Shown here: positions 10,241-22,425 of the stretch, piece after piece | How the letters are laid out: every line of letters begins with the position of its first letter | Numbering within the stretch: the stretch's first letter is position 1 | Assembly: GCA_947475545.1 (NCBI GenBank) | Contig: CANJLL010000002.1 | Location: forward strand, 1 to 64,000 | DNA length: 64,000 nucleotides | Source: Chloroflexota bacterium | GTDB lineage: Bacteria > Chloroflexota > Limnocylindria > Limnocylindrales > CSP1-4 | Direction: 5' to 3' | Position numbers and translations under genes: made by a program | The notes under the pieces: generated by a model | What the model saw: the letters and a program-made list of their open reading frames with translations, nothing else | What the model was told of the DNA's origin: nothing | Database searches by the model: none

Positions 10241-12495
10241 GCTCCAGCATCTCGCTGGCATTGACGCTGCACAACCACCAGCCCATCGGGAACTTCGGTT
10301 GGGTGCTGGCGGAGGTCTACGACCAGGCCTACAAGCCGATGCTCGACGCCCTGGAGCGGCACCCGGGCGTCCGCGTGGGCCTCCACTACTCGGGCCCCCT
10401 CCTCGACTGGCTCGAGGCGGAGCGACCGCAGTTCGTCCGCCAGCTCCAGGGGCTGGTCGCGCGTGGCCAGGTGGAGCTGCTGGGTGGCGGGCTGTACGAG
10501 CCCATCCTGATCTCTCTCCCGGACGCGGACCGGCTGGCCCAGCTGGACCGGATGGCGGAGCGGGTGCAGGCGCTGACCGGCGCCCGGCCGCGTGGCGCGT
10601 GGCTTGCCGAGCGCGTCTGGGAGCCCTCCCTCCCGCGCGCGATCGCCGGCGCCGGCTACGAGTACACCATCCTCGACGACAACCACTTCCGCGCCGCGGC
10701 CCTCCCCGAGGAGGCACTCTGGGGTTCATGGCGGACCGAGGACCAGGGCTCACGCATCACCATCTTCGGGACCGAGCAGGGGCTCCGCTACCGGATCCCG
10801 TTCGGGCGGGCCGATGACGTCATCGAGCACCTCCGCCGTCACGCCACGCCGGACGGCAGCCGGCTGGGCACCATGGGCGACGACGGCGAGAAGTTCGGTG
10901 CGTGGCCCACCACGTTCGAGCACTGCTGGGGCTCGGGCCAGTGGGTGGAGCAGTTCTTCTCCCTGCTGGAGGCCAACGCGGACTGGCTCCACACCACGAC
11001 GCCCTCCGGCTGGCTCGACGCACACCCAACGCGCGGTCTTGCCTACGTCCCGGCCGGGTCGTACGCCGAGATGGGCGAGTGGGCCCTGCCCGCCCAGGAG
11101 AGCCGGGCGTTCGGTGCGCTGCTCCACCATGCTCTCGCCGAGGGGCGACCGGAGGCCCGCTGGCTGCGCGGCGCGTCGTGGCGCAACTTCCAGGTCAAGT
11201 ACCGCGAGGCCAACGACCTCCACAAGCAGATGGAGCGCACCAGCCGGCAGGTACACGCGATGCCGGCCGGCCCGGCCCGCGAGTTGGCCACCGACCACCT
11301 CCACCGCGGCCAGTCCAACGACTGCTACTGGCACGGGCTCTTCGGCGGGCTGTACCTCACCGATCTGCGGGTCGCCGCGCTCCACCACCTGATTGCCGCG
11401 CAGGACCTTGCGGCCGCCGCCGGCGGGCATCGGCCGGTGGGCAAGCTGATCGACCTGGACGCCGACGGACACGATGACGTGCTCCTGGCCGACGCCGGGC
11501 AGGTGGTCACCGTGGACCTCGCCGAAGGCGCCGGCCTGGCCTCGTGGGACGTCCGCGCGGCCCGCCATCCCGTGCTGGCCGTGCTCCGCCGGCGCGCGGA
11601 GTCATACCACCAGGTCCTGCGCGACATGGAGATCCGGGTGGCCGCCGAAGCCGCGGCCAGCGCCGTGGAGGCCACGCGGGCCGAGGACGCCGGGCTGCCC
11701 AGCGCGCCGGCCGGTGCCGACACGCTTCGCGACCCGGGTGGTCCGGCGAGCATCCACGACATCGTCGTCGCGAAGGAGAAGGACCTCTCCCGCCACCTCC
11801 TGTACGACGACCACGAGCGGCGGTTCGGGCTGGTTCGGCTCTTCCCTGGCGACATCACGCCGGAGATCGCCGCCTCCGGGACCGCCCCGGACCTGGGCGA
11901 CTTCGCGACGGCTCCATTCACGGTCATCAACCTGGCGCCCGCCACGCTCACGGTGGCGCGCGAGGGTCGGGCGATGGATGCCGCCGGCAACCCGCAGCCG
12001 GTCCGGGTCGAGAAGGTGATCCGCCTGGCCGGCGACCGCCGCAGCCCCACGCTGGAGCTTGGGCTGGTCGTCGAGAACCACGGGGCCGCCCCGGTCCGGG
12101 CACGGATCGCGCTGGAGCTGCCCACCATGATGCTGGGCGGCGGCGGCAACCCCGCGGCCTGGTGGTCCGTGGGTGGCGAGCGATCGCCCCACGATGGGTC
12201 CGGGGTCGCCACCGGCGTGACGGCCATCGGACAGGGCAACGACCAGGTGGGCCTCGCGATCGAGAGCATGGCCCTGCCGCCGGCCGACGCCTGGTGGGCG
12301 CCGATCGAGACGATCTCCAACTCGGAGTCCGGCTTCGAGCGCGTCTACCAGGGCAGCGCGCTGCTCCTGTCCTGGGTGCGGACGCTGGGTCCGGGCGAGC
12401 GGTTCAGCGCGTCGATCAGCAGCCGTGCGACGACCGGCCGGGATGCCGCCCTCCCCGATGGATCCGTCCCCCAAGCCGCGCCGCCGCGGAGCTGA
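10237..12495 (+). CDS. GH57 4-alpha-glucanotransferase/alpha-amylase-type enzyme
   Basis: This is a 752-residue glycoside hydrolase of family 57. It opens with [16 protein letters not shown], the conserved His-rich first motif. The nucleophile region is WLAERVWEP (Glu125) and the acid/base region [11 protein letters not shown] (Asp215/Asp216). These positions agree closely with Glu123 and Asp214 of Thermococcus litoralis 4-alpha-glucanotransferase. The C-terminal half (about 410-745) looks like the DUF1925/DUF1926 beta-sandwich region. The ATG overlaps the phosphorylase stop (ATGA), so translation is probably coupled. It most likely transfers or hydrolyses alpha-1,4-glucan chains, feeding phosphorylase and debranching enzyme. 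Sequence alone does not separate transferase from amylase activity. Confidence 0.88.
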   Translation: MSSSISLALTLHNHQPIGNFGWVLAEVYDQAYKPMLDALERHPGVRVGLHYSGPLLDWLEAERPQFVRQLQGLVARGQVELLGGGLYEPILISLPDADRLAQLDRMAERVQALTGARPRGAWLAERVWEPSLPRAIAGAGYEYTILDDNHFRAAALPEEALWGSWRTEDQGSRITIFGTEQGLRYRIPFGRADDVIEHLRRHATPDGSRLGTMGDDGEKFGAWPTTFEHCWGSGQWVEQFFSLLEANADWLHTTTPSGWLDAHPTRGLAYVPAGSYAEMGEWALPAQESRAFGALLHHALAEGRPEARWLRGASWRNFQVKYREANDLHKQMERTSRQVHAMPAGPARELATDHLHRGQSNDCYWHGLFGGLYLTDLRVAALHHLIAAQDLAAAAGGHRPVGKLIDLDADGHDDVLLADAGQVVTVDLAEGAGLASWDVRAARHPVLAVLRRRAESYHQVLRDMEIRVAAEAAASAVEATRAEDAGLPSAPAGADTLRDPGGPASIHDIVVAKEKDLSRHLLYDDHERRFGLVRLFPGDITPEIAASGTAPDLGDFATAPFTVINLAPATLTVAREGRAMDAAGNPQPVRVEKVIRLAGDRRSPTLELGLVVENHGAAPVRARIALELPTMMLGGGGNPAAWWSVGGERSPHDGSGVATGVTAIGQGNDQVGLAIESMALPPADAWWAPIETISNSESGFERVYQGSALLLSWVRTLGPGERFSASISSRATTGRDAALPDGSVPQAAPPRS

Positions 12496-12601
12496 GCCCG
12501 GACGCGCGACTCACCCCCACCGGCGCCACGCACGCGACGCTACTGACCCGCCGTCACCGATCAACGCCAGTCCCGCCAGGCAGCAGGAGACAACGAGCCC
12601 C

Positions 12602-14719
<2,118 letters not shown>

Positions 14720-14805
14720 CGGCCGATCGGGCGGGCGGGACCGCCGGGTCCTTCGGTCGCGCCGCTCGGTTGACACCCGGCCACGCACCGGCGAGCATCG
14801 ATGGC

Positions 14806-16929
14806 GTGATCGATGAGCCGCTCCCGCAGGACGGGCGCCGCCGCGCCGTCATCGAGGCCGTGACGCCCCAGGTGGACGGCGGCCGCTTCCCCGCCAAGCG
14901 GGTCATCGGCGACACGGTGTTCGTGGAGGCGGACGTCTTCGCGGACGGCCACGACGAGGTGGTCGCGATCCTCCGCCACCGCCAACCCAGCGCTCCGGGC
15001 CAGGCCGCCCCCGGCACCGGGCCACACGACGCGGGGCCGAACGACCCCGAGCGGCACGACCCCGAGCGGCACGACTGGTCCGAGGTGCGCATGGAGCCCC
15101 TCGGCAACGACCGCTGGCGGGCGGCATTCCAGGTGACGCACCTGGGACGCCACGAGTACACGGTCGAGGGCTGGGCGGACCGCTGGGAGACCTGGCGACA
15201 CGACCTGGAGAAGCGCGTCGCGGCCGGGCAGGACGTGACGGTGGACCTGCTGATCGGCGCCGGGCTGGTAGACGGCGCGGCGGGGCGGGCGGAGGGACAG
15301 GATGCCGAGGCCCTCGCCACGTGGTCCGTGCGGCTGCGCGGCGATGGGACGGCAGAGGCCCGCAGCGCGCTGGCCGTGGACCTCGACCTCCACGGGCTGA
15401 TGCGGCGCCACGCGGACCGACGCGACGCCACCGTCCACCCCGTCCTGCAACTCCAGGTGGAGCCCGTCCTCGCCCGCTTCTCGGCGTGGTACGAGCTCTT
15501 CCCACGCTCGGCGTCGCCGGAGCCGGGCCGCCATGGCACCTTCCGCGACGTCATCGCCCGCCTGCCATACGTCGCCGGGATGGGCTTCGACGTCCTCTAC
15601 CTCCCGCCCATCCACCCCATCGGGACCACGTTCCGCAAGGGGCCCAACAACGTCACCACCGCCTCGCCCGGCGATCCGGGCGTGCCGTGGGCCATCGGCG
15701 CCGCGGCGGGCGGCCACCTGGCCATCCACCCGGACCTGGGGACCGCCGAGGACCTGCGTGCCCTGGTCCAGGAGGCCGGCCGGCTGGGGATCGCCGTGGC
15801 GCTGGACCTGGCGCTCCAGGCCTCGCCGGACCATCCCGCCGTGCAGGAGCACCCGTCCTGGTTCCGCCAGCGCCCCGACGGGACCGTCCAGTACGCCGAG
15901 AACCCGCCGAAGAAGTACCAGGACATCTACCCCTTCGACTTCGGATCGGACGACTGGCCCGGCCTCTGGCGCCACGTCCGGGACATCGTCCGCCACTGGA
16001 TCGCCCAGGGGATCCGCGTCTTCCGGGTGGACAACCCGCATACCAAGCCATTCGCCCTGTGGGAGTGGCTGATCGAGGGGATCCGCCGCGAGGACCCGGA
16101 CGTGATCTTCCTCGCCGAGGCGTTCACCCGGCCCAAGGTGATGTACCGGCTGGGCAAGCTGGGCTTCAGCCAGTCGTACACGTACTTCACCTGGCGGACC
16201 ACCAAGCAGGACATCGCCGAGTACTTCACCGAGCTCAGTCGCCCGCCGGTCAGTGACTTCTTTGGGCCCAACGCCTGGCCCAACACGCCCGACATCCTGC
16301 ACGAGACGCTGCAACACGGCGGCCGGCCGATGTTCCAGGCCCGCCTGGTCCTGGCCGCCACGCTGTCGTCCAGCTACGGCATCTACGGGCCGGCCTTCGA
16401 GCTGCAGGAACATGTCCCGCGCGAGCCCGGGATGGAGGAGTACCTGGACTCCGAGAAGTACCAGGTACGCCACTGGGACCTGGACAATCCGGACAGCCTC
16501 GCGCCGCTGATCACCCGGCTCAACGCCATCCGGCGGGCGCACCCTGCGCTCCAGTCGAATGGGAGCCTCGCCTTCCACGCGATGGAGGACGACTTCGCGC
16601 TGGCGTACTCGAAGCGGGCGGAGGGTACCGCCGGCGAGACGGGCGCCACCGGTGCGCCCGGCGGTGCCGCCGCCGAGCCCGACGTGATCCTGGTGGTCGT
16701 GAGCCTGGACCCGGTCTATCCCCGCCGCTCCCCCGTCCACCTGGACCCGGCGACCCTGGGCGTCGACGTGGATCAGCCCTTCGAGCTGGAGGACCTGCTC
16801 GACGGCTCCGTCGAGACATGGCAGGGCCGGCGCCTGGAGGTCTCCATCGACCCGGCCGTCTGCCCCGCCCGGATCTTCCGCGTCCGGCCTGCCGCGGACC
16901 GGGAACCGCGGGCGGAAAGCGGGGGCTGA
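14806..16929 (+). CDS. glgE: Alpha-1,4-glucan:maltose-1-phosphate maltosyltransferase GlgE
   Basis: GlgE (GH13_3) extends alpha-glucan using maltose 1-phosphate. The 707-residue protein begins with the family opening AVIEAVTPQVDGGRFPAKR. It has the substrate-site segment YLPPIHPIGTTFRKG, the nucleophile in FRVDNPHTKPF (Asp409), the acid/base in FLAEAFTRP (Glu438) and the transition-state Asp in PNTPDIL (Asp496). The start is uncertain. The GTG at 14806 is closest to the conserved core, and a TTG at 14770 is the in-frame alternative. A 15-bp tandem duplication near 15045-15075 repeats the residues DPERH in the N-terminal domain. The stop overlaps the next start (TGATG). The partner M1P-forming transferase is probably the product of 52391-53662. 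Confidence 0.95.
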   Translation: MIDEPLPQDGRRRAVIEAVTPQVDGGRFPAKRVIGDTVFVEADVFADGHDEVVAILRHRQPSAPGQAAPGTGPHDAGPNDPERHDPERHDWSEVRMEPLGNDRWRAAFQVTHLGRHEYTVEGWADRWETWRHDLEKRVAAGQDVTVDLLIGAGLVDGAAGRAEGQDAEALATWSVRLRGDGTAEARSALAVDLDLHGLMRRHADRRDATVHPVLQLQVEPVLARFSAWYELFPRSASPEPGRHGTFRDVIARLPYVAGMGFDVLYLPPIHPIGTTFRKGPNNVTTASPGDPGVPWAIGAAAGGHLAIHPDLGTAEDLRALVQEAGRLGIAVALDLALQASPDHPAVQEHPSWFRQRPDGTVQYAENPPKKYQDIYPFDFGSDDWPGLWRHVRDIVRHWIAQGIRVFRVDNPHTKPFALWEWLIEGIRREDPDVIFLAEAFTRPKVMYRLGKLGFSQSYTYFTWRTTKQDIAEYFTELSRPPVSDFFGPNAWPNTPDILHETLQHGGRPMFQARLVLAATLSSSYGIYGPAFELQEHVPREPGMEEYLDSEKYQVRHWDLDNPDSLAPLITRLNAIRRAHPALQSNGSLAFHAMEDDFALAYSKRAEGTAGETGATGAPGGAAAEPDVILVVVSLDPVYPRRSPVHLDPATLGVDVDQPFELEDLLDGSVETWQGRRLEVSIDPAVCPARIFRVRPAADREPRAESGG

Positions 16930-19900
16930 TGGCCACCTCCGACGCGGACGCCCGCGCGTTCCGCGTCGCGCGCCCCGCCCGGGAGCGGTTCGGCCTCGAC
17001 GATCCGGCCGCGGCACCCGCGCCGGGCTTCGCGGCGGCGCCGGCCGTGGTCCCCGGCGGCCTCCTCCGCGCCTCGGACCGCCCCGCGATCAGGCGCCTGG
17101 CCGCGCGGATGAACGCCCGGCGCGCGCCCGGGGAGCAGCCGGCTCTCGCGGGTGAGATCGCCGCGCTCGTCGTCCTCCACGAGGCCGGCCACCTGCTGAT
17201 CGACCACTACCAGGCCAGCGTGACGCCGCCGCCACTCCGCAACGCGCTGCGCGGCCTGCGGGCCGCCCTGGGCCCGGACCTGGATCTGCTGCTCGCGCGC
17301 TTCGCGCACCTGTTCCCCAGCGGGAGCCGGGCGGCCCGCGCCGAATCCCGGTCGTCCCTCCTGGCCGAGCTGCTCCTGACCAGCGTCGCCAACGAGAACC
17401 CGGCCGGCGACCACCTGCGCGACCTGTTCGACGACACCGTGCTGCTCCGTGAGACCCGCTACGGCGAGGCCATCGAGGCACTGGGGGCGAGCATCGGCGC
17501 GGGACCGGGGCGCGGGCTGGGCGCGGATGGGCTGCTGGCGGTCCTGCGCGAGCCGGCCGCCCAGGCGCCCACATCCCTCGCCGGCCAGCTGCGCTACATC
17601 CGCGACCGCTGGGGCTCCGTGCTGGGCGAGCTGGGTGGCCGCCTGGCGCTGGAGCTGGACCTGGCCCTGGGCGAGCTGGAAGAGGACGAGCGCGCGGTCC
17701 ATCGCCGCTTCGGGGCCGGTGCGCCGGGCACGCCGGAGGCCTCGGTGGAGACGCCGCTGCTGGCCAGCCTCGATGCCGACGTCGAGCAGTTCAGCGCGGA
17801 TTCGGCCTGGATGCCCGGCGTGGTCCTGCTGGCCAAGAGCACGCTGGTCTGGCTGGACCAGTTGTCGCGCCGGCACGGGCGCGAGATCCGGACGCTGGAT
17901 GCCATCCCGGACGAGGAGCTGGACACGCTCGCCCGCTGGGGCGTGACCGGCATCTGGCTGATCGGCCTGTGGGAGCGATCCACCGCCTCCGCGACCATCA
18001 AGCGGCGGCGCGGCAACGTCGATGCCGTGGCCTCCGCGTATGCCCTCGACGACTACGAGATCGCCGCGGAGTTGGGCGGCGAGGCGGCGCTCTCCAACCT
18101 GCGGGCGCGGGCCGGCGCCCGAGGTATCCGGCTGGCCAGCGACATGGTGCCCAATCACATGGGCATCGACTCGCGCTGGGTGGTGGAGCACCCGGGCTGG
18201 TTTCTCTCCCTCCCGGAGCCGCCGTACCCGTCGTACGCGTTCAGCGGCCCGGATCTCTCGCCCGACCCGCTGGCGCGGATCGTGCTGGAGGACCACTACT
18301 GGGACGGAACGGACGCGGCCGTGGTCTTCCTGCACCAGGACACCACGACGGACGAGATGCGCTTCATCTACCACGGGAACGACGGGACCAGCCTGCCCTG
18401 GAACGACACGGCCCAGCTGGACTTCCTGCAGGCGGGCGTCCGCGAACGGGTGATCCAGGCCATCATCGACGTCGCCCGCCGGTTCCCGATCATCCGCTTC
18501 GACGCCGCCATGGTCCTCGCGCGCAAGCACGTCGCCCGGCTCTGGTGGCCGGCGCCGGGTGCCGGTGGCGGCGTCCCATCGCGGGCGGCGCACGCCCTGG
18601 CCCCGGCCGACTTCGACCGCCTCATGCCCGCCGAGTTCTGGCGCGAGGTGGTGGACCGGGTGGCCGCCGAGGTGCCGGACACGCTCCTCCTGGCCGAGGC
18701 GTTCTGGCTGCTGGAGGGCTACTTCGTCCGGACCCTGGGGATGCACCGGGTCTACAACAGCGCCTTCATGCACATGTTCCGGGACGAGGACAACGCCGGC
18801 TACCGGCGAGTCATCCGCGAGACCCTCGAGTTTGACCCCGAGATCCTGGAGCGCTACGTCAACTTCATGAGCAACCCGGACGAGGCCACCGCGGTGGAGC
18901 AGTTCGGGACCGGCGACAAGTACTTCGGGGTGGCGACGGTGCTGGCCACGCTCCCCGGGCTGCCGATGGTTGGCCACGGCCAGGTGGAGGGCTTCGGCGA
19001 GAAGTACGGGATGGAGTTCCGCCGGGCGATGCTCGACGAAGCGCCCAACCGCGGCCTGGTGGCCCGCCACGAGCGCGAGATCTTCCCGCTCCTGCGCGAG
19101 CGCGGCCGGTTCGCGACCGCGGCGGCCTTCCGGCTGTTCGACCTGGTCACGGACGATGGGAGCGTGGCCGAGGCCGTCCTGGCGTACTCGAACGGCCGCG
19201 GGGCCGGCCGCTCCCTCGTGGTCTTCCACAACCAGTTCGCAACGGTGACGGGTCACTTGCGCGAGACTGCCCGGTTCGCAGTCAAGGCCGGGGATGGGTC
19301 GAAGTCACTCCGGCGCGAGACGCTCGCCGAGGCGCTGGGCCTGGCGGCCGACGACCACGCATTCCTGGCGTTCCGCGACCGGACCACGGGCCTCGAACAC
19401 CTCCGCCGCGTTGGCGCGCTGCGCGCCGAGGGGCTCCGCCTGTCGCTTGACGCCTATGCCTGCCATGTCTACGACGAGTTCCGGGACCTGCCGGCCGGCC
19501 CGGGCTGGGCGGCGCTGGCGGAGCGCCTCGGTGAGGCTGGGGTGCCCTCCCTGGACGACGCGCTGGCGGACCTGGATCTGGCGACGCTGCATGACCTGGT
19601 CGCCGCGCTCTTCACCGGCGGTCACCTCCACTGGTGGGCCGCCGAGCTGGCGCCCCCGGCGCTCGTCGCGACCGTGCCAGCCGTGCCAGCCGGGCTCGGC
19701 GACGCCGCGGGAGCCCCCGGCGCCCCCGGAGTCGAACCGGCGGGCGCAGCCGAGGGTGCGGCCGGGACCAACGCAGGCAGGGCCGCGGCCATCGAAGCCG
19801 CCGGCGCAGACAGTGCCGGGGCCATCGAAGCCGCGGGATCCTTGGCTGCCGAAGGGCCCAGAGCTGTCGGCATCGCCGAGCCCGGCGCCCGGGAAGCAGC

Positions 19901-20573
19901 CCTCGATGCCGTTGCCGCCATGGACACCGAGCTGCGCGCGGAGGGAGCCCGGCGCGGGATCCCGGACACCCGCCGCGCGACCGACCCGCGCACGCCCCGC
20001 GACCGCCTCGCCGGCGGCCCCACGGCGGCCCGACGGCTCGCCGCCGTCTCGCCCCTCCTCGCGGACGACGTCGTCCGGCTGGAGACCGTCCTCGTGCTGG
20101 CCCTGGGCGCCGGCTCGCTCGATGTCAGCCAGGGAGAGGCGGCCCGCGCCCGCTTCGATGCCTGCCGGCTGGATCGCCCGCTCGCCCGCGGCCTCCGGGA
20201 TGCCGGGCTGGATCGCGATGCGATCACGGGGCTGTTGCTCCGCCTCCGCGCGCTGCTGGCTCTCCCTCGACCCGGCGACCCGCCCGCCGCGGGACCGTAC
20301 GCCGCCGTCCTGCTGCGCGACCCGGCCGCCCGCGTCGCGGTCGGCGTCAACACCTGGGACGACGTGGAGTGGGTTACCGGCGACGCCTGGGATGCCTTCG
20401 CGGATTCGGCCGCGGCCGTGCTCGCCGTGCATGCCCCACCCCTCACGTCGCCCGCCGGCCTGGCCGCCATCGCGGGATTGTCGACGGGTCTTCGGGAGGC
20501 CGCCCGGGCCGCCGGCTACCGGGTGGAGCGCCTCGCCGCCGGCCCCGCGAATCCGTCTCCGGGGGCTCGCTGA
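16929..20573 (+). CDS. Giant GH13 alpha-amylase-family protein with N- and C-terminal extra domains
   Basis: This 1214-residue protein is far longer than a normal amylase. Residues 1-400 form a helix-rich N-terminal region. The GH13 barrel follows, with ASDMVPNHMGID (region I), IIRFDAAM (nucleophile Asp525), LLLAEAFWLLEG (Glu590) and FMSNPDEATAVEQFG as the likely third acidic site. Residues of about 912-1000 are a low-complexity Ala/Gly/Pro/Glu linker, and 1000-1214 form another helical domain. The N-terminal region holds HEAGH (84-88), which matches HExxH by pattern only. The ATG at 16929 overlaps the GlgE stop by one base. It probably acts on the same alpha-glucan or on maltose phosphates and trehalose-like products, but I cannot assign the reaction. 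Confidence 0.82.
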   Translation: MATSDADARAFRVARPARERFGLDDPAAAPAPGFAAAPAVVPGGLLRASDRPAIRRLAARMNARRAPGEQPALAGEIAALVVLHEAGHLLIDHYQASVTPPPLRNALRGLRAALGPDLDLLLARFAHLFPSGSRAARAESRSSLLAELLLTSVANENPAGDHLRDLFDDTVLLRETRYGEAIEALGASIGAGPGRGLGADGLLAVLREPAAQAPTSLAGQLRYIRDRWGSVLGELGGRLALELDLALGELEEDERAVHRRFGAGAPGTPEASVETPLLASLDADVEQFSADSAWMPGVVLLAKSTLVWLDQLSRRHGREIRTLDAIPDEELDTLARWGVTGIWLIGLWERSTASATIKRRRGNVDAVASAYALDDYEIAAELGGEAALSNLRARAGARGIRLASDMVPNHMGIDSRWVVEHPGWFLSLPEPPYPSYAFSGPDLSPDPLARIVLEDHYWDGTDAAVVFLHQDTTTDEMRFIYHGNDGTSLPWNDTAQLDFLQAGVRERVIQAIIDVARRFPIIRFDAAMVLARKHVARLWWPAPGAGGGVPSRAAHALAPADFDRLMPAEFWREVVDRVAAEVPDTLLLAEAFWLLEGYFVRTLGMHRVYNSAFMHMFRDEDNAGYRRVIRETLEFDPEILERYVNFMSNPDEATAVEQFGTGDKYFGVATVLATLPGLPMVGHGQVEGFGEKYGMEFRRAMLDEAPNRGLVARHEREIFPLLRERGRFATAAAFRLFDLVTDDGSVAEAVLAYSNGRGAGRSLVVFHNQFATVTGHLRETARFAVKAGDGSKSLRRETLAEALGLAADDHAFLAFRDRTTGLEHLRRVGALRAEGLRLSLDAYACHVYDEFRDLPAGPGWAALAERLGEAGVPSLDDALADLDLATLHDLVAALFTGGHLHWWAAELAPPALVATVPAVPAGLGDAAGAPGAPGVEPAGAAEGAAGTNAGRAAAIEAAGADSAGAIEAAGSLAAEGPRAVGIAEPGAREAALDAVAAMDTELRAEGARRGIPDTRRATDPRTPRDRLAGGPTAARRLAAVSPLLADDVVRLETVLVLALGAGSLDVSQGEAARARFDACRLDRPLARGLRDAGLDRDAITGLLLRLRALLALPRPGDPPAAGPYAAVLLRDPAARVAVGVNTWDDVEWVTGDAWDAFADSAAAVLAVHAPPLTSPAGLAAIAGLSTGLREAARAAGYRVERLAAGPANPSPGAR

Positions 20574-20580
20574 ACCCGAT

Positions 20581-20610
20581 TTGACGCGGCCCTCCGGGCG
20601 TCGCTACGAT
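20581..20610 (+). promoter_or_regulatory. Sigma70-type promoter of the membrane protein gene
   Basis: TTGACG (20581-20586) and TACGAT (20605-20610) are separated by 18 nt, the best full -35/-10 pair in this part of the window. It starts 8 bp after the stop of the GH13 gene. It predicts a leader of about 75 nt that includes a tandem 10-bp repeat, CCAGATTTGT, at 20638-20657. Confidence 0.5.
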
Positions 20611-20693
20611 GCGCCCGAACCGCCGCCCGCATATCACCCAGATTTGTCCAGATTTGTGGGCGGAGCGGGACGGTCCACGGACCGAGGAGTCGC

Positions 20694-21719
20694 GTGAATC
20701 CCGACGTCGTGCTGCCGCTGCTCTCGTCGCTGCTGAGCTTCATCTTCTTCGTGCTGCTGGTTGACCAGTGGCGGGTCCGTCGTCGGTCCTTCCAGGCAGC
20801 ATGGGCGCTGGGGATGCTCTGGTACGCCATCAGCGCGGGAACGGAGTTCCTGGGCGCCGCGGGTGGCTGGTCCGAGGGCCTGTACCGTGCCTGGTACCTG
20901 TTCGGGGCGGTCTTCGTCGCCGCGTGGCTGGGCATGGGCACGGCGCTCCTGCTGGCGCGAACGCGCTACGGCTACATGCTGGCCGCGCTGCTCCTGGGAG
21001 GCGGGCTGGCCAGCTTCGCGGGCCGAGCGAAGTACGCCGACGCCGCTGAGGCCGGCACCGTGATCCTCGCGATCGCCGCCATCCTGGCCGTGGTGGTCGT
21101 CATCCTCACCTTCCGCGAGCGCCACCTCTGGGCGCACGCCGTGGCCGTGGTGCTGGTGGCGGGGAGCATCGCCGCCGCCGTGGTCGTCCTCACGGCCCCG
21201 CTCCCGGCCCCCGGCTACGTGCTGAACGCGCAGGGCGTCCCCATTGGCGAGCTGTTCCCCGGCTCCGTGCGGGTGCTCTCACCGGTCTTCAACATCGCGG
21301 GCGGCCTGACGCTGACCTTTGGCGCCGTGTTCAGCGCCTACGTGTTCATGCCCAAGCGCCGGATCATCAACTACGACCTCGAACGCGAGCAGGGATGGCT
21401 GCGGGTGGCCTTCAACGTCCTGCTCGGGGTCGTGGCCGTTCCGGTCAACTTCCTGGCCTCGATTCCCGCTGCGGTGCGGGCCTACCGGAGCGGGACGCTC
21501 AACAGCCGAGTGCCCGCGACGTTGCTCCTCGCGGCGGGCGGCGTGATCCCCTCTATCACGAGCAGCCTCAACCGCTTTGGCGTCACCTCGGCGTTCTTCC
21601 TGGGCGAGCTGCTGGGCGTGGTCTTCCTCTTCCTGGGCTTCCTCGCCTCGATCGAGGTCTTCCGCGAGTTCCGGGTGCCCTTCACAAACAAGGTCCTCCG
21701 GGCGCGCCGCGCCGAGTAG
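20694..21719 (+). CDS. Polytopic membrane protein of unknown function
   Basis: This 341-residue protein is almost entirely hydrophobic, with about eight to ten predicted membrane segments. The N-terminus enters the membrane at once (VVLPLLSSLLSFIFFVLLVD), and the C-terminus is a short basic cytoplasmic tail. A loop near 230 contains KRRIINYDLEREQGW. GTG at 20694 has GAGGAG at 20684-20689. It has its own promoter (20581-20610) and precedes a convergence-free stretch of unrelated single genes. I do not recognise a family and can state only that it is an integral membrane protein. Confidence 0.8.
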   Translation: MNPDVVLPLLSSLLSFIFFVLLVDQWRVRRRSFQAAWALGMLWYAISAGTEFLGAAGGWSEGLYRAWYLFGAVFVAAWLGMGTALLLARTRYGYMLAALLLGGGLASFAGRAKYADAAEAGTVILAIAAILAVVVVILTFRERHLWAHAVAVVLVAGSIAAAVVVLTAPLPAPGYVLNAQGVPIGELFPGSVRVLSPVFNIAGGLTLTFGAVFSAYVFMPKRRIINYDLEREQGWLRVAFNVLLGVVAVPVNFLASIPAAVRAYRSGTLNSRVPATLLLAAGGVIPSITSSLNRFGVTSAFFLGELLGVVFLFLGFLASIEVFREFRVPFTNKVLRARRAE

Positions 21720-21795
21720 CCGGGAGCGCGGCACCTGGCCGGGCCATGGCGCGGCGTCTCGGGTAACGGCGCGCCGTGCGATCACGACGGACGGC

Positions 21796-21801
21796 TACTA
21801 T
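21796..21801 (+). promoter_or_regulatory. -10 box, leaderless start of the GNAT gene
   Basis: TACTAT ends 6 nt before the ATG at 21808, and no ribosome binding site precedes the start. The spacing predicts that transcription begins at the A of the start codon. Confidence 0.55.
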
Positions 21802-21807
21802 CCAGCC

Positions 21808-22425
21808 ATGGAGCCACGCGTCGATCCCGCCCCGCCCGGCTGGGCCGTCCCCGTCAGCCTGCACGGCCGCCTGGTCCGCCTGGAGCCGCTCGCCCTGGAG
21901 CACGTGCCCGGGTTGGCCCGGATCGGGCTTGACCCCGCAATCCACCGCTGGACTCGGCTCCGCCCGACCGGCGTGGACGATCTGCGTGCGTGGGTCGGAA
22001 CGGCCCTCGCCACGGCGACCAGCGGCGAGGAAGTCCCGTTCGCAATCGTTCGGCAGGCAACGGGAGAGCCGATCGGCAGCACGCGCTACATGGCCATCGC
22101 GCCGGAGCACCGGCGCCTGGAGATCGGCTGGACCTGGCTGGGGCTCGACCACCAGCGGACGGGCGCCAACCGCGAGGCCAAGCGACTGCTCCTCGCCCAC
22201 GCCTTCGAGACCCTCGGTGCCAACCGCGTCGAGTTCAAGACGGACTCGCGCAATGACAAGTCCCGTGCGGCGCTGCTGGGGATCGGGGCCCAGTTCGAGG
22301 GGATCTTCCGGAACCACATGCTCACGCCGCAGGGCATCCGCCACTCGGCCTGGTACAGCGTGACGGTGGAGGACTGGCCAGAGGTCCGCGACCGCCTCGA
22401 CGCGGGCCTCGCCGCCCGGGGCTGA
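21808..22425 (+). CDS. GNAT-family N-acetyltransferase (RimJ/RimL-like)
   Basis: This 205-residue protein fits the RimJ/RimL type of GNAT acetyltransferase, which transfers acetyl from acetyl-CoA to N-termini or small amines. It opens with the beta1 motif LHGRLVRLEPLALEHV. The central GEPIGSTRYMAI and LEIGWTWLG strands match the fold, followed by GANREAKRLLLAHAFETLGANRVEFKT over the cofactor site and NDKSRAALLGIGAQFEG near the end. The ATG at 21808 is preceded by a leaderless-type -10 box; the longer upstream open frame overlaps the previous gene's 3' flank. Its stop codon lies inside an 18-bp tandem repeat (22411-22479). The substrate is unknown. Confidence 0.88.
   Translation: MEPRVDPAPPGWAVPVSLHGRLVRLEPLALEHVPGLARIGLDPAIHRWTRLRPTGVDDLRAWVGTALATATSGEEVPFAIVRQATGEPIGSTRYMAIAPEHRRLEIGWTWLGLDHQRTGANREAKRLLLAHAFETLGANRVEFKTDSRNDKSRAALLGIGAQFEGIFRNHMLTPQGIRHSAWYSVTVEDWPEVRDRLDAGLAARG

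Noticed and set aside
14770-14775. TTGACA as the -35 of a glgE promoter
   Set aside because: No -10 hexamer lies 16-18 nt downstream, and the site is close to the coding start.
16929-17500. Zinc metalloprotease domain based on HEAGH in the large GH13 protein
   Set aside because: A five-residue pattern alone is weak; no third zinc ligand or Met-turn was seen. Noted only as a question in the findings.
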